A stretch of 64,000 nt of DNA from Prosapia bicincta (lineage: Eukaryota; Arthropoda; Insecta; Hemiptera; Cercopidae): NCBI GenBank assembly GCA_036971475.1, contig JBAIZL010000002.1:22137067-22201066 (forward strand). Reading direction: 5' to 3'. Positions 47,901 to 59,575 of the stretch are shown here, one piece after another. Numbering within the stretch: position 1 is the first letter of the stretch; every line of letters begins with the position of its first letter. The notes below the pieces were generated by a model. The model had not been told where the DNA came from and searched no databases. It saw nothing but the letters and a program-made list of their open reading frames with translations. The translations under genes were made by a program, and so were the position numbers.

Positions 47901-48340
47901 ACAATACATAAGAATACACTGCCCGACTCACTTGTTTATATTGGAAACATGTTTTTAACTTTGGTAGTGAACAGGTCTATTTTAAGGAAACCTGCCTATA
48001 CCCACGCCAGCTATCAATTTCCTATTCTCCCAATGAGTCTCCCATTGTGTCCCTTCTTTAATTATATCTTTTATTCACCCATCTTGTTTTATTTTTTCTT
48101 GCTCCTTGGTGTAGCGGGCACATAGGTCTATTTTTGCGTCACAAACCTTCCATACCTTCCAGACCGGGAAGATATTTAAGCCCCAGTACACAGGGGGATA
48201 TTGTAACTGTATAAAGCCAATAGAGGCTAGCGTCTCCAAGAGAGGAGTGGGAGGTATATGGTAAGTTAACGGGAGGATTACTATTATGGTAGGGAGATGT
48301 GCATCGGGCACGTCTAAAGCTAGATCTCCTGTACGTTGCG
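44901..48340. other. Unique sequence, no gene recognised
   Basis: Moderately balanced sequence with a number of short frames (for example 45503-45761, 46797-47012, 47865-48125) and no recognised domain. C-run at about 46946-46955. At 47021-47065 GACGCGAGTACGTACATA is directly duplicated. Confidence 0.35.
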
Positions 48341-48344
48341 TATC

Positions 48345-48885
48345 AGACGTTGGGAGTACAAACAGTTCTCAAAAAAAGTTGAGAGCACAAAACAGTTGTT
48401 GAGAGGTTGAAAGATTTTTCAAAAAAAGTTCAGAGTACAAAACAGTTTTCAAAAGAAGTTGAGAGTACAAAACAATTGTTGATAGGCCAAAAGATTTTTC
48501 AAAAAAAGTTCTGAGTTGAGAGTACAAACCAGATCTCAAAAATTTTCAGAGTACAAAACAGTTCTTAAAAGAAGTTGTGAGTACAAACCAAATCTCAAAA
48601 AGTTTCAGAATACAAAAGAGTTCTTAAAAGAATTTGAGAGTACAAACTAGATCTCAAAAATTTTCAAAGTACAAAACAGTTCTTAAAAGAAGTTGAGAGT
48701 ATAAAACAGTTTTCAAAAGAAGTCGAGAGTACAAAACAGTTTTATAAAGAAGTTGAGAGTACAAAACAGTTTTATAAAGAAGTTGAGAGTACAAAATCGT
48801 TTTTAATAGAAGTTGAAAGTACAAAACAATTTTCAAAATGAGTTGAGATTACAAAACAGTTTTCAAAAGAAGTTTAAGTACTTGA
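48345..48885. repeat. Minisatellite, 30 bp
   Basis: Units such as AAGTTGAGAGTACAAAACAG with TTTTCAAAAG, about 16-18 copies with substitutions; some early units carry a second variant with GTTGAGAGGTTGAAAG. Confidence 0.9.
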
Positions 48886-50210
48886 AACAACTTGACTGTT
48901 AAAATAATTCCATCTTTTCGCAACGTTAGTAGTTTGGGTGTACTTTTACTGTCCTTATTTTTAATTACTATTATTTAAATTATTGGTTTTTTTTACAGTA
49001 AAACCGGGGGTGAAAACAGAACAGCTGTGAAAACAGATGTGAAAATACAGTGTAGCATGTATCAAGGAGTCTCTTTTTGCAATATAAACGCTTTTAGACG
49101 CTACGAGGGCTCATCTTGTCAATGTACATCCGTTTGACAAGGTAGGGCGATAAATTGCCTACCCAATTCAAATAACTACTGTTATAGGTGTGAGGGTCTC
49201 AAATGAAATTCCAAAAACAAGTTCCTCCCAAAATGTTATCACAGCAGTTAATCTGGTACGAACGGTTTCAGTACAATGTTTACTGAAAAGTACATAAAGT
49301 TCTAATTTATAAAAAAAGTGTATGCTTTATTGTGACCTAGAAGTAAATTAACTTTTATTTTAAAACAATATGAATTCCATAAATAAATTGTGTGATATAT
49401 GTTTCAATGCTTTAATATGGCGGCCTACAAAACTTTCATAAAATGCGTAAATATTCTGACACTATTAAAAAATTCGGTAACATTTTTTAAAAATAAAAAT
49501 GTCTTAAAAATAAATAAATATATTTCCAATAAAAATTATACTGCTCCAAGTGGACACTCGCCATACTGACGAATCAAGTTATAAGTATCAAGTAGGATAT
49601 CTACCAGAAAAGGCAAAATCTTCAATATATTCATTTAGCAATGCGATCCAAAAATAAAAAAAAAAAACAATCCGTGTTCCAAACGTTTCTTCCACCATGT
49701 AGGTTTACCAAGGCTTACCAATCACACAAAAAAAATTCCCATCGGTTTGTGCCTTTGTCACGACGGCTGATTAAAACACGCGCCTATTGTCACCTATTGT
49801 CAACCCCCCGTTCTCGTCCTCTCTAAAGGAACACATCGTAGTTTATCTGGCGCCTAATTAACTCACGGCTTACAAATTTTCTTTCACGCTATTGCGTCAT
49901 TTTATGCTACTGAGATTTTCTAGAAACAATAGTTGATCTTATTTTAAAAAAATATACTAATATTTAGTCTATTAATGAATCGAAGATCAATGAATTCGAA
50001 GATGGAATGGAGGCTAAGTTACGGTGTAGGGCTACTGGCTGTACACCAGTACAGTTTAAGACATATTAAAATATAACCACTTGGCAATAGTAGCACTTAC
50101 GTTTTGCTAAAATGAGGACGGGAGTGTTCCTTATTTGTTTGCGAAGTTTACAATGAGACACGTTTTCTGCAACGGCCTCTTCATTAAAAACAAGTAATAC
50201 AAAAAAAATT
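48886..50210. other. AT-rich unique sequence, no gene recognised
   Basis: No domain or RNA gene seen. Confidence 0.35.
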
Positions 50211-50214
50211 CAAG

Positions 50215-50570
50215 TCAGTTCCTACTTAAATCAACAAAGAATAATTTTATTTAACTTAGTTTTCAATAAATAGTTACAATTAATAAAAATAAAGTAACCA
50301 TCTATGCTTTAAAACAGCTGCTCTACCACATAACCTACAACATTAAATCAGCTGTTTTATGAAATCATATGTTATCACTTATTTTAAGCCAAATTAGACG
50401 AAATAACTATATTGCATACCTTGCCCCTTTTGTGAAAATCCCCCCCCCCCATATAAAACTAAAATTAATTCATTATTAAATTTAATCCTTGAATTAATAT
50501 TAGTAAAAATTATATAATATCTAGTGTCATCCACTACAAGTAGTCTATTAAAAAACGTATTTGAACACAC
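50215..50570 (-). repeat. CAGCTG-family dispersed repeat
   Basis: Reverse-oriented long copy: TTTAAAACAGCTGCTCTACC, ATTAAATCAGCTGTTTTATG, GACGAAATAACTATATTGCA, ACCTTGCCCCTTTTGTGAAA, a C-run in place of the usual TTTTTCTCC, and GTCATCCACTACAAG at the far end. Confidence 0.7.
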
Positions 50571-50650
50571 ACAAAAAGCCAATGTTTTTGAATAGGGCTA
50601 GTACAGGTTTTCTATCGATCGATCGCGCACCAGCTTACGAGTGACCAGCT

Positions 50651-50728
50651 ATAATGGTTTGAGTGGTCAAGTGGGTAGAGTTCTTGACTTGTAACCTAAA
50701 AGTGGGTTCGATTCTAGCTAACGCCAAA
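50651..50728 (+). repeat. tRNA-derived SINE-like head
   Basis: TGGTCAAGTGGGTAGAG resembles an RNA polymerase III A box and, about 35 bases on, GGTTCGATTC is a B box. The interval and an anticodon-loop-like CTTGTAA fit a tRNA origin, but the acceptor and T stems do not pair well, so it is not a working tRNA. The following 150 bases would be the SINE body, including a perfect hairpin at 50784-50809. Confidence 0.4.
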
Positions 50729-50783
50729 ACATTTTGTTTGATTGTTTTGCTTCTAGGTAGAACCACACTGTGAAAATTAGAGG

Positions 50784-50809
50784 TTACTACCCCCTATTTA
50801 GGGTAGTAA
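50784..50809. other. Perfect 9-bp hairpin
   Basis: TTACTACCC (50784-50792), loop CCTATTTA, GGGTAGTAA (50801-50809). It sits about 60 bases after the tRNA-like segment, in the presumed SINE body. Confidence 0.6.
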
Positions 50810-51740
50810 TGGAGGGTTAAAGCGCAGTTCTGGCTACATTACTTTCTTTGAAGACCGAGTGTTCTATTTATTTCAGCTTTGTTCACTTCACGTCTTCTAG
50901 ACAATGTTAGGCCTAATGGTATTAAATGGAATCATTATTATTACTAAAGTGTACAAATTAATTCATCCCGAAAGCAACAATACTATAAACAATATTTTAC
51001 AAAATAGAACCATAAATGTACATTTTACTGTTTATAATTTAGATTATAGTTTATTAAAAGTGTGTGAAGAATTATACTTAGGAGTAAATTAACGCTTGTT
51101 GTCCTCAATCAGTCATTTATAAACATATAAAGGGAACATAATTCTATTTAGGTTTTTGCCATCATGTTTTTTGTGCTTTTCGTTTAATCTAAGGAAATAA
51201 ATTATAAAGTAGGACTCCGGTGACCTGTCTAGACGGATAGAATGAATGTCTGTCATAGTTACCAGCTGTAAAATCAACACATGTAAATCCGGCTTGTCAT
51301 TATCAGCTGATGTGATAGCTCGGAGCGGAACCTTTATGTAGATGTTGTAGGGGGAGGGAGAGAGAGAGAGGAGGGCAAACAGGTGTTGTAGAAGGGTGGC
51401 ACGTGTGGGTAAGTGATTACATTACCTTGTATCATAAGTGACGTCTTTTAAAGAAGCGTATTGTAAGATATAGGCCCCTACGTGGAGATAAATACCCGCC
51501 TACTATGAGTATTTTAGAAATGCTAAATATTCCTTCATGGCAAAGGGAATCCCTCTGCTATTGCAATGTCTTTTGAACATCCTTTTTTTTTGTTTAATCG
51601 CTTTTACTTCTTGACACATTCATTAATTTCTTTAATATCACGAATAACCTTTTGTATTATTAGGGTTTTCTTTTCCTTAACAGTTCCAGTATCTTTTTCT
51701 CTTCTTCATTACGTTTTTAGCAACGTTCAGCTATACGTTT
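50810..51740. other. No gene recognised
   Basis: Unique sequence with a short GA run at about 51351-51377. TAGGCCTA at 50908. Confidence 0.35.
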
Positions 51741-51744
51741 AAAG

Positions 51745-52005
51745 TAAGCATTTTCCCAACTTGTAGGCTAGTTCAACAAGCATCTTATAATTGGCATTCC
51801 ATTTTCCCAACTTGTAGGCTAGTTCAACAAGCAACTTACAATTGGCATTCCATTTTCCCAACTTGTATTTCAACAAGTAACTTATAATTGGCATTTCATT
51901 TTCCCAACTTGTATTTCAACAAGCAAGTTACAATTGGCATTTCATTTTCCCAACTTGTAGGCTAGTTCAACAAGCAACTTATAATTGGCATTCCATTTTG
52001 CCAGC
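51745..52005. repeat. Tandem repeat, 44-51 bp, five copies
   Basis: Units contain ATTTTCCCAACTTGTAGGCT, AGTTCAACAAGCAACTTATA and ATTGGCATTCC; two middle units lack the GGCTAG segment. Confidence 0.9.
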
Positions 52006-52094
52006 CGTTGCAAATAGTTTACTTCTATCATGTTAAATTACTTCTTTTTTAATTCCTTCTATTAGTTTTAAATGAATCTATATACATTTAGGCT

Positions 52095-52590
52095 ATATAT
52101 CTTGTTCAAATTTTCAATCGATAATAAAATACTTTTTATTCATCCACTCAAGTTCAAATACATTTGTTTAAACTTCCAGGGGATGACACTTGATGTTAAG
52201 TCAGACTTTTGAAATATGAATTCAATAAATAAATTTAATTAACTAATTTTAATAATTAATTTCGCTTTCTATTTTGCCACTTATTATTGTGATTGTCTCA
52301 CATGTATATACATATTTATATTATAACTGTATGAAGCAACTGTGGCGTAATGTTTATTTTTAAATAAATAAAACCTCTAAACCACAAATAACATTTATTT
52401 AAACCTTATGTACATTTCGATTGCCCAGCAATCATCTTCAGAGGTATTTAAAAAATACAACTTGAGTTAATTATAATTATTGAATAAAAAGTAACTAAAA
52501 TAAGTTATTCTTTGTTGATCAAAGTAGGAATTGACTTTACAATTTATTTTAAAATTTCTTGTCTATTTTAAAGCAGCAACAGAGTTGCTT
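52095..52590 (+). repeat. CAGCTG-family repeat split by a foldback insertion
   Basis: The left half (AATAAAATACTTTTTATTCA, CATCCACTCAAGTTCAAATA, GATGACACTTGATGTTAAGT) and the right half (TAATTATAATTATTGAATAA, AAAGTAACTAAAATAAG, AGGAATTGACTTTACAAT) flank sequence foreign to the family, including the ribozyme-like locus at 52.4 kb; the CAGCTG boxes are missing. Confidence 0.55.
52403..52445 (-). ncRNA. Putative hammerhead-like ribozyme
   Basis: Read on the minus strand: helix I ACCU (52445-52442) pairs with AGGU (52406-52403). Core CUGAAGA (52441-52435), one extra U, a perfect 6-bp stem II GAUUGC/GCAAUC with loop UGG, GAAA, self-complementary AUGUACAU as helix III, and an AUA cleavage triplet. 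The layout equals the 1818-1898 and 20804-20846 motifs. Flanking sequence (GAAGCAACTGTGGCG, AAATAAATAAAACCTCT) is shared with the 40.9-kb element. Confidence 0.5.
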
Positions 52591-52970
52591 AAGGTATCCA
52601 AGGGGTAATGTGACAAGTAGGCTACATAAAAATTCTTTTGCGCTAACAAAAATCGAATCCTGAACCTCTGCTCGCTTGTCCACGCTGTCACGGTATTTTT
52701 GTAATCTCATACCTAATTCGCAACTTTTAAATGAGCATTAGAAAATATTCCTTTATTATCAATAAACAGAAATAATCCTCGAGTATAGTGGTTTCAGACT
52801 GCTATATCCATTCAAAGCGAGGCCAATGAGACGCGTTTATTGCTGTATTGTATTCAACGGTTTACGTTCATTTTCCAGTCGTAGCCATACATTGATTCTT
52901 GTCCGGTTGTCCATTGCTAACAAGCGATCAAAAAAAGCGCTTATAGTTATTGATCTGAAATCAAACATGC
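52591..52970. other. Unique sequence with a weak tRNA-like trace
   Basis: On the minus strand at about 52647-52697 GTGACAGCGTGGACAAGCGA and GGATTCGATTTTTG vaguely resemble A and B boxes. No cloverleaf. Confidence 0.25.
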
Positions 52971-52973
<3 letters not shown>

Positions 52974-53021
<48 letters not shown>

Positions 53022-53045
53022 GAGAGAGAGAGAGAGAGAGAGAGG
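52974..53045. repeat. Compound (AT)n-(GA)n microsatellite
   Basis: AT run, then GCAGAGAG and a GA run. Open frames across it are artefacts. Confidence 0.97.
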
Positions 53046-54090
53046 AAGGGGAGAGAGTTGTAGAGAAAGAGGGAGTAAGAGAAAGAAGGTATCGTTCAGG
53101 AATCCGACGTTCCTTATTCTTCTCTACTTCCATTATTAGGAAAACGTTTTGTCTTTAACCCTAATTCTTCCACACAACATTCTTTATCCCTATTTCCAAA
53201 AAAAAACACACCTGGCCAAGATTCTGTTAGTTACTCAAAAGAGGATAGGTGTATGTCGTTACATTTCTTTTACCGATGATTCCATGTCTCTAGCGTTTAG
53301 AAATGGGCCAGGGTTTGGGGTTTCTCTGGTTATTTCTCATTAAGATTATTGGTAATTTGATAATACTAGTGATTCCAAACGTATGGGGACATTAATCCCA
53401 GATGTCAATAAACAGATGCATATTTAACGTGGACTACTTCGTCCGCCATTTTTGTTTATTGCGCCTTATTAACCACCATTGCTTCCTCTACCTTTGAATA
53501 ATAAATACCCTCGACCGTAAGTCGTCAAACGTAACTTCCCTTAGCCGGAAATTTGATAGTTCGATTTGGTTTTAAAGGCGAGTAAGCCCTAAATCGGTTT
53601 CTTTCTACGAATCTCGCCGACACAGAGCCCAGACTCTAATTAGTGAGGAAGCATCTGGGTATGGCGTGATTCGATTGACATTCTGACCCCGGTGATAGCT
53701 TATCGCTGACCTTGAGCGGTTTGACCTCTGCTAAAGTCACAAGAGAGCGCTGCATTGAACGATTCTCCCGTAAGTACTCAATTACTGTGGATTTTAGTGA
53801 GTTGTGTGTAAACACTTAAATATTCATCAATAAACTTTTGGCGTCGTTTCTATGATTCTTGAACTGTTGTACAAAAATAATCTTCTTTGAGCCTAATGAA
53901 AGAGCAAAAAAATCAAACTGAAACATAAAAGAGGGAAGGGGAAACAAAGTGTCTCTTTTTATTTGCGATTCGACCATAATGAAAACAAGAATCTTATATG
54001 TAAAAAAGGTTCGCAAAATGGAACTACACACAAACTGTCGTTTTGTTGGCTAAATACAGTTTTATCGCTACATATAAATTTTCCAAATAA
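53046..54090. other. No gene recognised
   Basis: Unique sequence. A 71-codon minus frame at 53816-54031 has no recognised domain. Confidence 0.35.
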
Positions 54091-54091
54091 C

Positions 54092-54860
54092 CTCTAACTA
54101 TAGTCTGCTTATTAACGCTACCTATAGCCTAATTATACCACTATCTGTAGCCTACTTATTACCGGTACCTATAGCCTACTTAATACCGGTACCTATAGCC
54201 TATTCATCACAGCTACCTATAGCCTACGTATTATCGCTACCTATAGCATACTTATACCGCTATCTGTAGCCTACTTACTACCGGTACCTATAGCCTACTT
54301 ACTACCACTACCCATAGCCTACTTATTACCGGTGCCTATACCCTACTTATTACCGCTACCTGTAGCCTATTCATCACCGCTACCTGTAGCCTATTCATCA
54401 CCGCTGCCTATAGCCTACTTATTACCACTACCTATAGCCTACTTAATACCGGTACCTATAGCCTATTCATTACCGCTACCTATAGCCTACTTATTATCGC
54501 TACCTATAGTCTAATTATTACCACTACCTGTAGCCTACGTATTACCGGTGCCTATAGTCTACTTATTACCGCTACCTGTAGCCTATTCATCACCGCTACC
54601 TATAGCCTATTCATTACCGCTACCTATAGCCTAATTATTACAGCTACCTATAGCCTATTCATTACCACTACCTACAGCCTACTTATTACCACTACCTATA
54701 GCCTAATTGTTACCGCTACCTATAGCCTATTCATTACCACTACCTACAGCCTACTTATTACCACTACCTATAGCCTACTTGTTACCGCTACCTATAGCCT
54801 ATTCATTACCACTACCTATATGCTACTTATTACCACTACCTATAGCCTACTTGTTACCGC
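54092..54860. repeat. Minisatellite, 24 bp, about 32 copies
   Basis: Units of TACCTATAGCCTACTTATTA plus CCGC (or CCAC, CCGG). The period is a multiple of three, so a leucine/proline/isoleucine frame (LPLPIAYL-type) stays open on the plus strand; this looks like a repeat artefact. Confidence 0.95.
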
Positions 54861-55275
54861 TACATATACTTTATTTAGAGGTACAAAGGATTAAGCTTAA
54901 TGATGATATAGCACGTAAATGAATGAAAAAAACAGAGCCCACTAGATGCAATTAGGGGGATTAGGGTGCCAAGATAAGAGATCTCATTTTTAGTAGTATT
55001 TAGTTTTAAAGCTCCAGCATAAATCGAGAGTTCTAGAGACTATATCTAATGGAACTCGTTTTCGGTTTCGTACAACGGAATTAGTCGGGAAAAGGTAGAT
55101 TAGTGGTGATAAAAATAATTTTCCACAGAAATATACCCGTTATTACATAGGTTATCTTTTACAACACAAGTAGTGCATTGAATGTTTTCATATCTATAAG
55201 TATTATATTATTATGTTAATTTAGTTTTATTATTGTAAATAATATAAACTTCTCTCCGAGCTGAGCTTGTGAAGT
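54861..55275. other. No gene recognised
   Basis: Unique sequence. Confidence 0.3.
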
Positions 55276-55279
55276 TATC

Positions 55280-55400
55280 TTAATAGCAAATAAAAGACGT
55301 ACACAACATTCACAAATTAATCATTTATTCGCTCAAACGCGTTTCTATGACAAGGTCGTCGTCACTAGTGTGTATTGATACTACAAACTCCAACTTACAA
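55280..55400. mobile_element. Ribozyme-bearing element, copy D (degenerate)
   Basis: AATAAAAGACGTACACAACA, TTCACAAATTAATCATTTAT, CAAACGCGTTTCTATGACAA and the following CCAACTTACAACT match the 20.75-kb locus in order. On the minus strand (55370-55331) the hammerhead-like region is CUAGUGACGACGACC, UUGUCAUAGAAACGCG: GAAACGCGU is kept but CUGANGA is damaged. Confidence 0.6.
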
Positions 55401-55499
55401 CTTGGAACCTTTCCAAAAACTTTACAACTTTGTATTGTGATCTTTTCAAAAACATTGTCACATAACACGTCAGCAAGTAATTCTGTTGATAGAAAAGTG

Positions 55500-56435
55500 A
55501 TCCACAGCCAGAAAAATTAAAGACTCTGTAGCAAAGGGCTAATGTACGGCGGATGGGTAGTACAACATTAGCCAAGCATCACTACCTAAAGCAAAGGGCT
55601 AATGTTCGCCGAATGAGAAGTACAACAGTAACCAAGCATCAATACCTACAGCAAAGGGCTAATGTACGGCGGATGGGTAGTACAACAGTAGTCAAGCATC
55701 ACTACCTAAAGCATAGGGCTAATGTTCGGTGAATGAGAAGTACAACAGTTACCAAGCATCAGTACCTATAGCAAAGGGATAATGTACGGCGGATGGGTAG
55801 TACAACATTAGCCAAGCATCACTACCTAAAGCAAAGGGCTAATGTTCGGCGAATGAGAAGTACAACAATAACCAAGCATCAGTACCTATAGCAAAGGGCT
55901 AATGTACGGTGGATGGGTAGTACAACATTAGCCAAGCATCACTACCTAAAGCAAAGGGCTAATGTTCGGCGAATGAGAAGTACAACAGTAACCATGCATC
56001 AGTACCTATAGCAAATGACTAATGTTCGGCGGATGGGAAATACAACAATAGCCAAGCATCACTACCTATAGCAAAGGACTAATGTTCGGCGGATGGGTAG
56101 TACAACAGTAGCTAAGCATCACTACCTACAGCAAAGAGGTATTGCTCGGCGGATGGGTAGTACAACAGAAGTCAAGCATCACTACCTACAGCAAAAGACT
56201 AATGTTCGGCGGTTGGGTAGTACAACAGTAGCTAAGCATCACTACCTATAGCAAAGGGCTAATGTTCGGCGGATGGGTAGTACAACAGAAGTCAAGCATC
56301 ACTACCTACAGCAAAAGACTAATGTTCGGCGGTTGGGTAGTACAACAGTAGCCAAGCATCACTACGTATAGCAAAGGGCTAATGTTCGGCGAATGGGTAG
56401 TAAAACAGTAGCCAAGCATTACTACCTATAGGCCT
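55500..56435. repeat. Minisatellite, 60 bp, about 15 copies, with dimeric order
   Basis: Unit: AGCAAAGGGCTAATGTTCGG, CGGATGGGTAGTACAACAGT, AGCCAAGCATCACTACCTAT. In 55530-56030 two variants (GGATGGGTAG and GAATGAGAAG) alternate strictly, giving a 120-bp higher-order unit; from about 56030 only the GGATGGGTAG type continues. Confidence 0.95.
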
Positions 56436-59380
56436 ATGGGAGTGCTTGGATTTTGGGAACAACACGTGATCTTGAAAACACACTGCATTTTTCTGCATCG
56501 TTCGTAGCAAAGAAAGCGGTAAATACGTAAGATAACCGAAGTATAGCTAGAGCGTCTGTCGAGTACAGGTGACATGACACGAAGCTAGACAAAACCTGGC
56601 GCTACCTATCGCCTGATAGTGTTAAATCTCAAACCGACATTATAATACTTACCCAGGCTTTGTTCGGCAAACATGCTGGGCACTTGTCCAGCTTAATGCG
56701 TGTTCACCCTCCGCTTTGTTGTAGCTCGGCGGGAACTCGATCCATGAACCTATCACACAAGGCAGCTTACTCTTTGAATGGCTCGATCGGTCTAGCTCTA
56801 ACTGTCTCTCTCACTACCCTCGTTAGATACGCGTAGAATAAAGAGAAATACAAGTTACATCATAGAATGATAAATTTACTCACTTAAAGAACTTGGGTTC
56901 GAGTCCCGAGTACTCTGAACAATTTTCCCTAATGCATGCCGAGAGAATTATATATTTACGGGTTCCGGATTAACAGAGAAATCAGTAAGTATCGGTTTAT
57001 CGGGGCTATACTGTACATTCATTTTCTAAATAAAAAATAAATATAAGTCAAATATTATAAACTGGCACTTGGGAGCTGGGGGCCTTAGCGAGAGGTTCAG
57101 GACGAGGGGAGGGTCTAGGTGCTCGCAGATCGTTTTCAAAAAACATCTACGCTTAGACTTCCTCAAACTCATAGGGTTGACTCATAATTTTGGTACTTAT
57201 TAATACTTTTTAATGTATAGCATAAACAACAACAAATGTAAATAGGGCGTAACGGAAGCGTGTAATAGGATTATCTAGGGTTTGGAGACGGGTAGGCCAC
57301 GATTTATGGTCCCGGTTAGGGATGACGACAGTGCCTGATGTCTTCTAGATGATAAATACACAATTTCAACCTTAGAGCTTATAAAATTTAACCTATACCT
57401 ACGTATTTTCTAACATTATATCTCCTGTAAAAATAAAGGTTTGCTACTACCCAATATACAACAGAAAAATACAAACGTAAAACACATCCCTATATTCAAT
57501 AAACTCTCTCACACATTTATCGTTAGGAAAAAAACACTTTCAGGTTGTTGGGAAGAAGGTATACATCCCAGCCTTCGGGAACGCTCGCCCCCCCCCCCCA
57601 TATTCCAAGTAACAATAGATCACATCCTTCCTTAGTCTTACATGTCCCCCGAGTAACGCGTGGAACCCTCTTTTTATCCCTATAGAGAGCAGGTCTATTT
57701 CAGGGAAGAGTCCCTGCCCACGACGTGCCACGGTTTCTTAGTGCTACCCGATTCCATTTGCCTTTCCTTATTATTCCTTCTACGGAGTGTAGATACTGGA
57801 CAAGTCTTTATGACCTCGGTAGTGACCATGTACTTGTGGTGCCATTTCTCTCCCACATCCTGTACCATAGGGGCTCAAGTCCCTAGCTTAATCCTGTACA
57901 TGTTTACAACCCTGTCCTATTCTTTGCCGCCATTAATCCTCTTTTTCCTGGCTAGACATCTCTTTTGTCTTCACTGTAAAATATACCTACTTAGGGTAAT
58001 CGATCATCCACACGCTGGATGTTTGCTCTTATCTTAATGTTATTTCGTATTGAAACCCTTTCAAGTGTGTTTTGTAGCCGATAGCAGTCAAAAAGACCGA
58101 TGCAGTAAGAAACACAGTATTGTCTCTTAACAAACGTCTTGAACATTTTTTTCCATAACTCTACAAGTCTGAAGATCTTGGTCCAGAGTGTATTTGGTAC
58201 CCTACTGTAACAGCCCGTATAATTGTATACATGGAATTTTACATCTAGGATTTACCTACATAAATTAGTAAATGTTAGGATTTATAGATGAGAGATGATT
58301 TATCTGGTTTTTACCATTTGAGTTTTGAAGATGGTAGATGTTTCAAAAAACTGTTGGTAAATATTGGTTTTGGGAATAAAACAATTAGTATTTTTTAATA
58401 ATTCTTCATGATACCAATGACGTGTCTAATAAGGTTAGGGTCGACATTTGCCGTATCTCTAAAGTGGAACCTAAGATTTACTGACTGTATGATGTGAAAT
58501 TTCAAACGAATCATAATTAGAGAAGAGTCGGACTTTCACCTTTAAGGGTTGGTAAATCCGAGGTTTAGGCCTACTAGAGAATCTGAGATTTAACTATACA
58601 GACTTTTACAGTGATATATTTATTGTAACGGTAAAGTTGTAAGCAGATCTACTTGTCAAAAGACGTAAGAAATAATAAAACAACAAATTCACCAAAATAC
58701 TATCATTCACTATGACTTATTAAATCGATGTTTTCAAATGTTTTAACAGTTTTTGACAAGTCGTCCTACCGAGATTGATCGCTTATTAAATTTATCTTGA
58801 CTGTTCAGTAATTTGCCGGATTAGATTGGCTGTCTGCCGTATAAAAACAACTATTTATTTTGTGTTTAAACTATAGCAGTATGAGTAGGGCCGTAAAAGT
58901 CTAGGTACAGTCGCGTGAAACCAAGGAATGCCGACATGTGACGCAGCGGTATTTAAGTACAGTCTGGTGCTTGTAAAAATAGGGGTTATTGCAATCATAT
59001 GTTTGTGAAATTTGAGCTGTAACAAGATATCGGAGCATTAATAGATCTCAGTGCGAAGACATCTCATAGGAAGTTTTGTGGTGATTGTGTTTATACGTGT
59101 TTATCTGTTCTTTTTCGGGTTATTAAAATGAAGTTTTATATACACACACCGTAAATAGGGTTTCTGATTTGAAATACCAGAAAGAATTTTAGTGAGCTGA
59201 ATTGGGTTATTAGTTTTTGTAAATTGTTGTCTTTAAGATTGTTTTATTGTGATTTTTTCTTTAACGATTAAATTGAAAATATTAACTTGAACTTATATAA
59301 GTAAATTTGTGAAAAGCGTTTAGTTAAAATTGAGTTAATAATAAAAAAATTAATAATAAAGCGAAAACTCTGAGTTAAAA
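56436..59380. other. Unique sequence, no gene recognised
   Basis: At 56777-56915 an A-box-like TGGCTCGATCGG and, further on, TTGGGTTCGAGTCCCGA (a good T-arm) suggest a broken tRNA or SINE. A 125-codon plus frame at 57660-58037 is hydrophobic with no recognised domain. C-run at about 57590-57599. TAGGCCTA at 58566. Confidence 0.35.
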
Positions 59381-59382
59381 TC

Positions 59383-59450
59383 GTTTAGACCGCACTAAGC
59401 GATCTTCATCAGTGTTTGAAGATCGAGACACTGAAGATAGCTTAGTGTAA
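59383..59450 (-). ncRNA. Hammerhead-like motif in a small foldback
   Basis: Minus strand: CUGAUGA (59412-59406), extra A, stem II GAUCGC/GCGGUC (six pairs, one G-U, loop UUAGU), then UAAAC where GAAAC is expected. CACTAAGCGATCTTCATCAG and CTGAAGATAGCTTAGTG (59394-59448) form an inverted repeat. The G-to-U change in the core should abolish cleavage. Confidence 0.35.
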
Positions 59451-59459
59451 GAAAATATG

Positions 59460-59497
<38 letters not shown>

Positions 59498-59575
59498 CAT
59501 ACATACATACACTCACACACACACGCGCACGCGCGCACACACACATACACACACACACGCGCTCGCACACACAGT
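59460..59575. repeat. Compound (AT)n-(CATA)n-(AC)n microsatellite
   Basis: AT run, CATA units, then AC/CG mixture. Confidence 0.96.

Noticed and set aside
54332..54922. Leu/Pro/Ile repeat protein (LPLPIAYL)
   Set aside because: 24-bp minisatellite in an open frame; no start context, splice sites or flanking coding sequence.
55500..56435. CRISPR-like regular repeats
   Set aside because: The whole 60-bp unit repeats; there are no spacers.
56777..56915. tRNA gene with intron
   Set aside because: A box and T arm are about 110 bases apart and no acceptor or anticodon stem can be formed; at best a broken SINE.
57660..58037. 125-codon hydrophobic plus-strand frame
   Set aside because: No recognised family, pyrimidine-rich composition and no splice or promoter context.
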